Positions 34,892-41,999 of a stretch of 53,559 nucleotides of DNA are shown piece after piece (within the stretch, counting starts at the first letter, position 1; each line of letters starts with the position of its first letter). Where the stretch lies: assembly GCA_947491605.1 (NCBI GenBank), contig CANLJW010000004.1, positions 1 through 53,559 of the forward strand. The letters are read 5' to 3'. Both the position numbers and the translations under genes were made by a program. The DNA is from UBA7398 sp947491605 (GTDB taxonomy: Bacteria; Actinomycetota; Actinomycetes; Nanopelagicales; Nanopelagicaceae). The notes beneath the pieces are model-generated. The model had not been told where the DNA came from. It did no database searches and saw only the letters and a program-made list of their open reading frames with translations.

Positions 34892-35128
34892 ATGTCAGTA
34901 CAGGCCTACATCTTGATTCAAACTGAAGTCGGCAAGGCCAGCAGCGTTGCTAGATCAGTATCTGCAATTTCGGGTGTAACTATCGCCGAAGGTGTAACTG
35001 GTCCATACGATGTAATCATGCGTGCTGAATCTGCAAGCATGGAAGATTTTGGTCGAGTTATTCTTTCAAAAGTTCAAGCAGTACCTGGAATTACTCGAAC
35101 CCTTACTTGCCCAGTAACTTCGCACTAA
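34892..35128 (+). CDS. Stand-alone Lrp/AsnC ligand-binding (RAM) domain protein
   Basis: A 78-residue protein corresponding to only the C-terminal effector-binding domain of Lrp/AsnC regulators: MSVQAYILIQTEVGKASSVA, then the conserved GPYDVIMRAES and ITRTLTCPV. There is no helix-turn-helix. Such single-domain proteins form oligomers that bind amino acids or metabolites. A GGAGG ribosome site is well placed. Downstream on the opposite strand is the copper monooxygenase gene; no link between the two is shown. Confidence 0.88.
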   Translation: MSVQAYILIQTEVGKASSVARSVSAISGVTIAEGVTGPYDVIMRAESASMEDFGRVILSKVQAVPGITRTLTCPVTSH

Positions 35129-35171
35129 AACTTATTCGAGACTGATTGTTTGTTACCGAGTTTTAGCTCTT

Positions 35172-36410
35172 TCAATCTGTGTAATTAATTATTGCTAAAC
35201 ACATCTCATCACGCGTACCTTCACCCCAGACTACATAATTCGGTGATAAGTTTTTATATATAGGCAATAGTGAACGCAGCCCAACATCGTAGGTGCACGT
35301 AACCGAGATTCGATCACCTACTTGAGCAGCAATTGGTGTTGCTAGCCAATCTGTTCGTTGATCATCAAAATTCCATTGTGGTCGCGTGGATAGAGTAGTT
35401 ACTTCACCAGTGGAAATATTGGTATGTGTAATTGTTACACTCTTGCCAAGTTGATGCATATGTGGAGTTGCGCCATAAATTTTCATTGATGAATTCACTC
35501 TCTGGCTGCAGTCAGAGACCGTGCTTGGTATCGGTTTTGTTGGACTTTTACCGCAAAGAAATAGCAAAGCGGTTTCTTGGAGCGCGGCCTTAGCAGATGT
35601 TCGTTTGGCTAAATCTGCTAGTGCGGCATCGCGATTGCAAAGTGCTCCAGATTCACTTGGCGCGCAAGGTACTTCAATCGGCGCCGCTACCAACATAGTT
35701 TTTAGTTCTGCAACGGTACTTGCTGCATATTCGATTGTGATTTTCATCGAAGCTTTTTTTTCGTTATCAGCATATCCGGGCGTTACCATAAAGTGAGATT
35801 GTAAAATAAATTGATCTCCTGTGTTAAATTTCATACCTGTTCCAGTTGGATATGATTTAAAATTGCCTCCGGGCGCCCAGAACGAGATCCAGCTTGATGG
35901 TGATGCTGGTGTAAATGCTGTTGCACCTGGTATGCCAGTGTCACCAAAGCATGGCCAGCCGAGCTCAGCGCTCTCGGCATCAAGTATTTCGGTAGGTGCA
36001 ACGTTCATGGATGAAACCCGATATAAAATTCCGTGATGTGAGACCTTCATGTTATCTGGCGTAATCGTGACTGACTTTAAATATGTCTCTTTCGCAAACT
36101 TTGGGTTGAGCAAGAAGCATCGGTACTCATCACTTCCTCCTTTAGGTGGTGTTGGAATGTAGGACGGAGTTGTAAGTACTAAATCTTGCGCAACAATTGG
36201 CGCGATGGGTACTCCTTTTGACCAAATAAATCTTTTTCCACTTTTAACGCAAGTGTAAGTAAGTGATTTCTGAACAGCTGTTGCGCCAATTTTGGGGCAG
36301 CTACTACCCACTTTTACATTTGTGGTTGCTGCAATCGCACTAAAACTAATGAGGCCAAAAGCTCCAACTAAGAGAAAAGTCAGTGCATAACGTTTTAGGC
36401 GCATCTGCAT
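35172..36410 (-). CDS. Secreted PHM/DBM-type copper (type II) monooxygenase-like protein
   Basis: A 412-residue exported protein: a basic start plus a hydrophobic signal peptide (about 1-28), a short Cys module (CPKIG...YTC, about 38-54), then two beta-rich domains. Residues fit the peptidylglycine/dopamine monooxygenase fold: HH at 125-126 and His206 for the CuH site; His317 and His319 (PHMHQLG) and Met403 (GTRDEMC) for the CuM site. DEYRCFLLNP at 94-103 matches the domain's opening. These enzymes hydroxylate a C-H bond using O2, copper and two electrons. The substrate is unknown. Its neighbour upstream is a secreted cytochrome b5, a possible electron donor (inference). Assignment to the family is by motif only. 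Confidence 0.75.
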   Translation of the reverse strand: MQMRLKRYALTFLLVGAFGLISFSAIAATTNVKVGSSCPKIGATAVQKSLTYTCVKSGKRFIWSKGVPIAPIVAQDLVLTTPSYIPTPPKGGSDEYRCFLLNPKFAKETYLKSVTITPDNMKVSHHGILYRVSSMNVAPTEILDAESAELGWPCFGDTGIPGATAFTPASPSSWISFWAPGGNFKSYPTGTGMKFNTGDQFILQSHFMVTPGYADNEKKASMKITIEYAASTVAELKTMLVAAPIEVPCAPSESGALCNRDAALADLAKRTSAKAALQETALLFLCGKSPTKPIPSTVSDCSQRVNSSMKIYGATPHMHQLGKSVTITHTNISTGEVTTLSTRPQWNFDDQRTDWLATPIAAQVGDRISVTCTYDVGLRSLLPIYKNLSPNYVVWGEGTRDEMCLAIINYTD

Positions 36411-36477
36411 ATAGTAGTTGCAAAATTAAAAAAAATATATTTAAGTTTAATTGGCAGCTAAAAAAATGCTGAGAGTT

Positions 36478-37146
36478 TTAGTTGGTAAGTGGCCCCAAGA
36501 GGTAACCACTTAGGCGTTGAGCCGGATTGGATTGATTCTGATGTTGTGAATTAAAATTACTTGTTCCATCTACACCACATAGGCCACGGATAATTGAAGG
36601 TCCACCCGGGTGGGCATCGATCCAGAGGGTCAAGTTATACACATTTCCATTAATGACCGTCCAACAACTTGCGCTAGTGCTATTAGCCCTCACTTTAGCC
36701 ATCGTGTATTGAATAGTTGGAGTTGGAGTTGGAGTTGGAGTTGGAGTTGGAGTTGGAGTTGGAGTTGGAGTTGGAGTTGGAGTTGGAGTTGGAGTTGGAG
36801 TAATTAGCTGAACACGAAATCCGACTCCTGGTCCTGAAGAAAACTTTGGTGCTCCTATTGCATCTGCCAAGTAACTCCATGGCTTAGGTAGAGGGTCTTT
36901 ATCTTTTAATTTCAGGAATCGGGCAAAGAGGCCCTTACTTCCCATCACTTTTGTACAGGAAATTCCAAAGGCGTTTATTTGATAGCTTCCTTTTGGGAAT
37001 TTAACTCCAACAATTACCTCATTAGTGGTTACTTTGTAGTTACCACAACTCGGAGTTTGCGGACCGGCAGCAGATACTAATGGCGCTGTAGTGCTTGTTA
37101 AGGCAAAAAAAATACTTAGCACTAAAAGTATAAAAACTCTTTTCAT
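36478..37146 (-). CDS. Secreted protein with (Pro-Thr)14 linker and cytochrome b5 domain
   Basis: A 222-residue exported protein: signal peptide (about 1-26), an unassigned domain with two cysteines (34 and 64) and KGLFARFLKLKD...LPKPWSYL, a Pro-Thr linker of 14 repeats (117-144), and a C-terminal cytochrome b5-like haem domain (147-222). In the latter, YTMAKV, SCWTVINGNVYNLT, His179 in HPGG and His202 in FNSQHQ give the two axial ligands 23 residues apart, close to the normal spacing. Cytochrome b5 transfers single electrons. It precedes the copper monooxygenase on the same strand, 67 bases away. An earlier domain fusion of this form is not one I recognise. Confidence 0.75.
   Translation of the reverse strand: MKRVFILLVLSIFFALTSTTAPLVSAAGPQTPSCGNYKVTTNEVIVGVKFPKGSYQINAFGISCTKVMGSKGLFARFLKLKDKDPLPKPWSYLADAIGAPKFSSGPGVGFRVQLITPTPTPTPTPTPTPTPTPTPTPTPTPTPTIQYTMAKVRANSTSASCWTVINGNVYNLTLWIDAHPGGPSIIRGLCGVDGTSNFNSQHQNQSNPAQRLSGYLLGPLTN
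36715..36798. repeat. 14-copy hexanucleotide repeat (AGTTGG)
   Basis: A perfect run of 14 AGTTGG units (84 bases), reading CCAACT (Pro-Thr) on the minus strand. The units are identical at every base including third codon positions, which suggests recent slippage expansion, not selection for protein sequence alone. Gain or loss of units stays in frame and would change the linker length. Confidence 0.97.
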
Positions 37147-37188
37147 TTGCGAACTCTATAAGTCTGGCAAATTGATGTCTAGCTGGAA

Positions 37189-37845
37189 TTAACTAGTAAT
37201 TATTATTGCGGCTATTCCTAGGACAACCAAAATTATGGCTACCCAAATAGAATTCTTACTCCCTAACCTTTGCGGCAATCCCCCAATTTTGCTGATCTGG
37301 TCTTCTTTCATATCTTTTATGACATTAATGAAATGTGCCGCCATGCCAAAAAGTGCGCCACCCAACCACATCCATACTGGCGGAGTTATTCCTTTTGATA
37401 TTGCAATCGATGAGGGTAGCGCCGCAAATGCAATGGCGTACGGTAGCGGAGAAAGAACCGAGAACTTGAAGTAGAAGTTATACGCAACTCCACAGAGAAT
37501 ACCCAACATATAAACAAGGCCACCTTTTACTCCAAGTGGACCGATTAGGTTTGCAATAAATGAAAATGGAGTTACCCACTTCAACCAATTTTGCAGCAAT
37601 TCTTTTGTTATTTGCCCAGAAATTAGCGGCTTATTTTTTCGGTTGTGGCCCAGATCGTCTTGATAATCGTAGAGATCATTACTCCAGCCAACTACGAGTT
37701 GTCCGGTAAATACGCCAAATGCAATTAGGTAAGCCGGACCTTCCCACCAATAGTAAGTCGCAAATCCGAAAGAAATAGCCGTTACTAATAAGGTTGGGCC
37801 AAAATGCGAGGCTTTGAGTAAGCCTTTTAACTTACCGAACCACAT
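37189..37845 (-). CDS. UbiA-family prenyltransferase
   Basis: A membrane prenyltransferase of 218 residues with about seven hydrophobic segments. The first Asp-rich motif is WSNDLYDYQDDLGHN and the second NVIKDMKEDQ, which together bind the Mg-prenyl diphosphate. It is shorter than typical UbiA/MenA proteins (about 290), with the loss mainly at the C-terminal end, but both motifs are intact. The acceptor is unknown; menaquinone, haem or another aromatic are possible. It overlaps the ddl end by 14 bases, so it belongs to the plsC-gpsA-ddl unit and may carry transcription on into the cytochrome b5 gene. Confidence 0.8.
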   Translation of the reverse strand: MWFGKLKGLLKASHFGPTLLVTAISFGFATYYWWEGPAYLIAFGVFTGQLVVGWSNDLYDYQDDLGHNRKNKPLISGQITKELLQNWLKWVTPFSFIANLIGPLGVKGGLVYMLGILCGVAYNFYFKFSVLSPLPYAIAFAALPSSIAISKGITPPVWMWLGGALFGMAAHFINVIKDMKEDQISKIGGLPQRLGSKNSIWVAIILVVLGIAAIIITS

Positions 37846-38914
37846 TTTGTGATCTGCTCAATGCAGATTCAATTAAAGTCGTAATAATCGAGCTGTAATT
37901 TCTACCAGTTGCTTGCCAGAGTTTTGGGAAAACAGAAGTTGCAGTGAAGCCAGGCAGGGTATTTAACTCATTAATGATGACGGTGCCTTCGGGAGTTAAG
38001 AAGAAATCCACTCGGGCTAACCCTTCACAACCAAGCGCTTGAAAAGCTTTGCGGGCAGCGTTTTGAATTTCATTAGTTTTTTCAACTGAAATTTTTGCTG
38101 GAATATCGAATTCAGTTGAGCTATCTAAATATTTAGCTTCGAAATCGTAAAACTCGTGATCTCCTAAAACTTTTACTTCTCCTACAACTGAAGTCCTAAC
38201 TTCGCCGCCAACTTCTAGAACGGCGCATTCCAATTCGCGACCAATCACAGCTTTCTCAATCATTACTTTAGGATCTAGCGCTAGCGCTGCGTTAACCGCG
38301 CTCTCAATTTCAGGTGTTGATTTAACTTTTGAGGTACCTCGACTAGAACCACTTCGCGCCGGTTTTATAAAAATCGGGAAACCCATTTTGGAAATTTTTT
38401 CAGTTTGAGAACTCTTATTAGATTCCCAATCTCGCTTTTGTAATACGAAGCCTTCTGCGATTGCTAATCCGAAAGATGCATAAATCGGTTTCGCAAAAGA
38501 TTTATCCATTGCCACCGTAGAGGCTAAAATTCCAGAACCAACATAAGGCTTTGCCATCATTTCAAATAACCCTTGAATAGTGCCGTCTTCACCGTATGCA
38601 CCGTGGAGTAATGGGAAAAACGCATCAATTTCTAAATCAGTACCGTCTGCATTTTTAATCCCGTGGATATCAGCAATCAATTTCGGTGCGCTAGTCGGTA
38701 CTTCAGGCAAACCATTTGATTTTTTTGAAAATGGCGCGTTTTTATCTAATAGAACCCAGTCGCCAGTTACTTCAGTAATGCCGATCAAAATCGCTTCAAA
38801 TTTTTCTTGATCGAGTGCGGAAAGAACTCCGTTAGCAGATATGCAAGAAATTTCATGTTCGCTACTACGGCCGCCGCAAACGATTGCGACTCGAATTTTC
38901 TTCGAGCTACTCAT
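37832..38914 (-). CDS. ddl: D-alanine--D-alanine ligase
   Basis: An ATP-grasp ligase (360 residues) making D-Ala-D-Ala for peptidoglycan. Signature elements are CGGRSSEHEISCISA near the N-terminus, GEDGTIQGLFE, the ATP-grasp loop SGSSRGTSKV, and the C-terminal NELNTLPGFTATSVFPKLW with Mg-binding residues. ATGA-type overlap with gpsA upstream. Gene order gpsA-ddl matches mycobacteria. Confidence 0.96.
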   Translation of the reverse strand: MSSSKKIRVAIVCGGRSSEHEISCISANGVLSALDQEKFEAILIGITEVTGDWVLLDKNAPFSKKSNGLPEVPTSAPKLIADIHGIKNADGTDLEIDAFFPLLHGAYGEDGTIQGLFEMMAKPYVGSGILASTVAMDKSFAKPIYASFGLAIAEGFVLQKRDWESNKSSQTEKISKMGFPIFIKPARSGSSRGTSKVKSTPEIESAVNAALALDPKVMIEKAVIGRELECAVLEVGGEVRTSVVGEVKVLGDHEFYDFEAKYLDSSTEFDIPAKISVEKTNEIQNAARKAFQALGCEGLARVDFFLTPEGTVIINELNTLPGFTATSVFPKLWQATGRNYSSIITTLIESALSRSQNVVR

Positions 38915-39918
38915 ACGTGATCTATCTCCGCCCCGATATTTAAAGCCATCAATCGCTGTACTGCTTCTGCAGGGGTAAGGGTATTACTTACTACATCCGC
39001 GACAGCTTCAATTATTGGAACTTCTACGCCTAATGAATGTGCGATTTCTAATACTGCGCCTGCGGTTGCAACTCCTTCAACCGTTTTATTAACTTTTAAG
39101 CGGGCTTCATTCATGGAATTTCCGCCACCTAATACTTCGCCAAAAGTTCGATTTCTTGATAAACCGGATGAGCAGCTAGCAACTAAATCGCCCATGCCAG
39201 CCAGACCGGCAAAAGTAAGTGGGTTTGCTCCTAGCGCAACGCCAAGTTTACTAACTTCGTTCAATCCCCGGGTGATGATGGTGGCTTGGGTGTTTTCGCC
39301 TAGCCCCATTCCGACAACCATGCCAACCGCAAGGGCAATTATGCTCTTTGCTGATCCAGCCAACTCGCACCCTAATAAATCATCAGATGTGTAAACCCGA
39401 AAATAATTAGTTTTGAATAACCTAGCAATCAATTTTGAAATTTCAGGATTTGTTGATGCGCCGACCGCACCAGCTGGTTGGCGTAATATCAATTCGCTTG
39501 CCAAATTTGGCCCAGTGATTATTCCAACTAATGAATCTGACATCGCTATGCAATCTCTAACTACTTCAGACATCCGTAAGTTACTTTGAATTTCAATACC
39601 TTTTAAGCTACTTATTACTGGCTTATTTGTGGGAAAAAAAGCTTTCCAATTAAGTAAATTAGCTCTTAGAGTTTGAGCTGGAACTGCAAGCACAATCACT
39701 TCGGCCGCTGCTAGTGCTACCTCGATTTCGGTTGTGGCATTAAGATTTTCTGGTAATTGAGCACCTGGAATGAACTTCTCGTTGGTGCGTTTCTTTGCAA
39801 TTTCCGCAATGACTTCATGGTTACGGCCCCAAATCAAAACATCATTTCCAGCATCACAAAGAACCTGGCTAAGGGTTGTCCCCCAAGCCCCTGAACCAAT
39901 AACCGAAACAGATGTCAT
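38911..39918 (-). CDS. gpsA: Glycerol-3-phosphate dehydrogenase [NAD(P)+]
   Basis: Reduces dihydroxyacetone phosphate to sn-glycerol-3-phosphate for phospholipid synthesis. The 335-residue protein has the Rossmann motif GSGAWGTTLSQVL at residues 8-20, the catalytic-lysine segment ELAGSAKSIIALAVG, and GLAGMGDLVASC in the substrate domain. It shares its first base with the plsC stop, which supplies its product to the next step. Confidence 0.96.
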   Translation of the reverse strand: MTSVSVIGSGAWGTTLSQVLCDAGNDVLIWGRNHEVIAEIAKKRTNEKFIPGAQLPENLNATTEIEVALAAAEVIVLAVPAQTLRANLLNWKAFFPTNKPVISSLKGIEIQSNLRMSEVVRDCIAMSDSLVGIITGPNLASELILRQPAGAVGASTNPEISKLIARLFKTNYFRVYTSDDLLGCELAGSAKSIIALAVGMVVGMGLGENTQATIITRGLNEVSKLGVALGANPLTFAGLAGMGDLVASCSSGLSRNRTFGEVLGGGNSMNEARLKVNKTVEGVATAGAVLEIAHSLGVEVPIIEAVADVVSNTLTPAEAVQRLMALNIGAEIDHV

Positions 39919-40691
39919 TAATTTTGCTTCTTAGCTTTTTTGAAATTACCAATTCTTGGAAGATCTGATTTTTTAGGGTCGAATTTAACTTTAGGTGCCC
40001 TCTCGCTACGAATACCTTCTAAGAGCGTAGTAATTGCATCCATCACGTAATCAGTTGCCTCCTCGAGCGCAATCGGATCATCGACTTTTCCGTGCCACTT
40101 CGAAAAATCTAGTGGTTCACCGACGCGAATAGAAATCTTGGTACGCGGGAATAATTTTATTTTTTTGCTATATGGCGGAAGAACGCGCTCTGGGCCCCAT
40201 TGCGCACAGGGAATTATGGGCGCACCAGTTAATAAGGCAAGTTTTACCACGCCGCTTTTGCCACGCATTGGCCAAAAATTTTCATCGCGGGTAAGAGTTC
40301 CTTCTGGAAACACGCCAAGCAAATGTCCAGCTTTTAGAACCGCTATTGCATGTTCGTAAGCTTTAGCTGCATTTGGAGATTGACGGTCAACTGGAATTTG
40401 GCCAGCCCCTCTAACAATTCGACCGATGATCGGAATGTTAAAGACGCCCATTTTTCCTAAATACCTTGGTGCTCTGCCGCTATTAAAGAGAAAGTGAGTG
40501 AAAGTGAGTGGATCTATATAAGAGAGGTGATTACATACAACTATTGCGGGGCCACTCTTAGGCAATTTCTCGCCACCTTGCCAATCCTTTTTCGTAATTA
40601 AATTGAGAATTGGTCTTACGACATTTGCACCAAATTGGAACCAAGGATTGTTGCCAAGCGGATTTCCTTGCGGCGGATCGTAGGTAACCAT
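39918..40691 (-). CDS. plsC: 1-acyl-sn-glycerol-3-phosphate acyltransferase
   Basis: A membrane-associated acyltransferase (257 residues) of phosphatidic acid synthesis. The catalytic HX4D is at His55-Asp60 in CNHLSYID, and the phosphate-binding FPEGT motif follows around residue 135. It is coupled to gpsA, giving an operon for glycerophospholipid precursors. The C-terminal 30 residues are basic. Whether its specificity is for the first or second acylation is not certain from sequence. Confidence 0.9.
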   Translation of the reverse strand: MVTYDPPQGNPLGNNPWFQFGANVVRPILNLITKKDWQGGEKLPKSGPAIVVCNHLSYIDPLTFTHFLFNSGRAPRYLGKMGVFNIPIIGRIVRGAGQIPVDRQSPNAAKAYEHAIAVLKAGHLLGVFPEGTLTRDENFWPMRGKSGVVKLALLTGAPIIPCAQWGPERVLPPYSKKIKLFPRTKISIRVGEPLDFSKWHGKVDDPIALEEATDYVMDAITTLLEGIRSERAPKVKFDPKKSDLPRIGNFKKAKKQN

Positions 40692-40720
40692 GCTTAGAGC
40701 CTAAATCAATTTCACCATGA

Positions 40721-40754
40721 AAAAAGAAAAGAGCCACGATTTCTCGTGGCTCTT
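40721..40754 (-). terminator. Intrinsic terminator of hup
   Basis: AAGAGCCACGA (40729-40739) and its exact complement (40744-40754) form an eleven-pair stem with a four-base loop; on the minus strand the stem is followed by TTCTTTTTT. It lies 13 bases after the hup stop. This is the clearest intrinsic terminator in the window and isolates hup from plsC. Confidence 0.9.
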
Positions 40755-40767
40755 CAATTTAAAGCTA

Positions 40768-41193
40768 CTACTTGCGCTTCTTAGCGGCTTTCTTAGCCTT
40801 CTTTGGAGCGGCTTTCTTAGCCTTCTTTGCAACTTTCTTTGCAGCCTTTTTAGGAGCGGCTTTCTTTGCAACTGGCTTTACAACTGGAGCTGGCTTTGGA
40901 GCTGGCTCCATCTTGCGTAGGCCTGCGATGGTCTCTTTAAGCGCCTTTGCAGGGAGGAAGCGAACTTTCTTGCTTGCCTTAATTTGAATGGTTTCGCCAG
41001 TAAAAGGGTTACGACCTTTGCGGGCTTTACGATCAACTTTCTTGAACTTACCGAAATCATTAATCGTTACATCTTCACCTTTGTGAATTGTCCGTACGAT
41101 TGAATCGAAAACGATATCTACAGCGTGTGTAGCTTCTTTTTTGCTGCCGTTGAAATGCGGAGCCAACGAAGCAATGAACTGGGTCTTGTTCAT
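40768..41193 (-). CDS. hup: HU-family DNA-binding protein with lysine/alanine-rich tail
   Basis: A histone-like nucleoid protein of 141 residues. The first 90 are a complete HU fold: MNKTQFIASLAPHFNGSKKE, the GKFKKVDRKARKGRNPFTGE beta-arm and VRFLPAKALKETI. The last 45 form a highly basic tail of Pro-Ala-Lys repeats, resembling histone H1, as in actinobacterial HupB/HupS. It is preceded by leuD and has its own leader with a strong hairpin and a strong terminator, suggesting a highly expressed single-gene unit. Confidence 0.95.
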   Translation of the reverse strand: MNKTQFIASLAPHFNGSKKEATHAVDIVFDSIVRTIHKGEDVTINDFGKFKKVDRKARKGRNPFTGETIQIKASKKVRFLPAKALKETIAGLRKMEPAPKPAPVVKPVAKKAAPKKAAKKVAKKAKKAAPKKAKKAAKKRK

Positions 41194-41221
41194 TTAAATT
41201 CCCCTTATTTTTAAGCGTAAA

Positions 41222-41239
41222 GTTAAGCATTCGCTTAAC
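41222..41239 (-). promoter_or_regulatory. Hairpin in the hup 5' leader
   Basis: GTTAAGC and GCTTAAC form a perfect seven-pair stem with a four-base loop, 29 bases upstream of the hup ATG, followed by an AAGGGG ribosome site. An AT-rich TTATAA lies just upstream of it and may be the -10 region. It may stabilise the mRNA or serve as an operator. The 183-base gap from hup to leuD holds a second, smaller ACCGCA/TGCGGT hairpin at 41275-41291 and no gene. Confidence 0.4.
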
Positions 41240-41376
41240 GCTGGTTATAATTTACGCAAGAAAATCAAGGTTTTACCGCATTAACTGCGGTGTGTCGCAA
41301 TAAGATAATTTCGAAAAGCGCACTTTTTATGCGTAAAAAACTCTCAATTGCGGGTTTAGGGTTGTATGAAAAAAGT

Positions 41377-41979
41377 TTATTCGGCCAATGCAGGTAGCGT
41401 TTTAGGCTTAAATTGCGATCTTTTTTCCTCAAAACTCGTAACAATATCTACGTGGCGAAGCGTTAAGCCGATGTCATCTAGGCCCTCCAGCAAGCGCCAT
41501 CGCGTGTAATCATCAAGTTCAAATGAGCAAGTAACGTCGTTGTAAGTAACGGTTCGACTTTCCAAATCGACGGTAACTTGAGTTGTTGGATCGCTCTCTA
41601 TGGCAAGCCAGAGCGCTTCCACCTCTTCCTGCGGAAGTATCACCGTAAGGAGTCCGCCTTTAAGTGAATTCCCTCGGAAAATATCGGCAAAGCGGCTCGA
41701 AATAACGGCTTTAAATCCATAATTTTGGAGCGCCCAAACTGCATGTTCCCGCGATGAACCAGTTCCAAAATCAACTCCCGCAACCAAAATGGAAGCCTTC
41801 GTATATTCAGGTTTATTTAAAACAAATTCTGGATCGCTCCGCCAAGCCGAAAAAAGTCCATCTTCAAAACCAGAGCGAGTAACTCGTTTTAAATACACTG
41901 CTGGAATTATCTGATCGGTATCGACATTGCTCCGGCGTAATGGGATTGCGCTCCCGGTATGACGAATAAATTTTTCCAT
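41377..41979 (-). CDS. leuD: 3-isopropylmalate dehydratase small subunit
   Basis: The 200-residue swivel-domain subunit of isopropylmalate isomerase in leucine synthesis. Marks are PLRRSNVDTDQIIPAVYLK near the N-terminus, the GVDFGTGSSREHAVWAL substrate-binding loop and ISSRFADIFRGNSLKGGLL. It lies 20 bases after leuC on the same strand, in a leuCD operon. Confidence 0.96.
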   Translation of the reverse strand: MEKFIRHTGSAIPLRRSNVDTDQIIPAVYLKRVTRSGFEDGLFSAWRSDPEFVLNKPEYTKASILVAGVDFGTGSSREHAVWALQNYGFKAVISSRFADIFRGNSLKGGLLTVILPQEEVEALWLAIESDPTTQVTVDLESRTVTYNDVTCSFELDDYTRWRLLEGLDDIGLTLRHVDIVTSFEEKRSQFKPKTLPALAE

Positions 41980-41999
41980 GGCTGCTCCGTTATCCGCTC

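Noticed and set aside
36411..36477. Terminator between the cytochrome b5 and copper monooxygenase genes
   Set aside because: The gap has T-rich tracts on the minus strand, but only a four-base CAGC/GCTG pairing around them; not a convincing stem.
36610..36880. Open frames encoding Ser-Trp or Asn-Ser repeats across the hexamer repeat
   Set aside because: A six-base repeat leaves every frame open; only the minus-strand Pro-Thr frame continues into a signal peptide on one side and a cytochrome b5 domain on the other.
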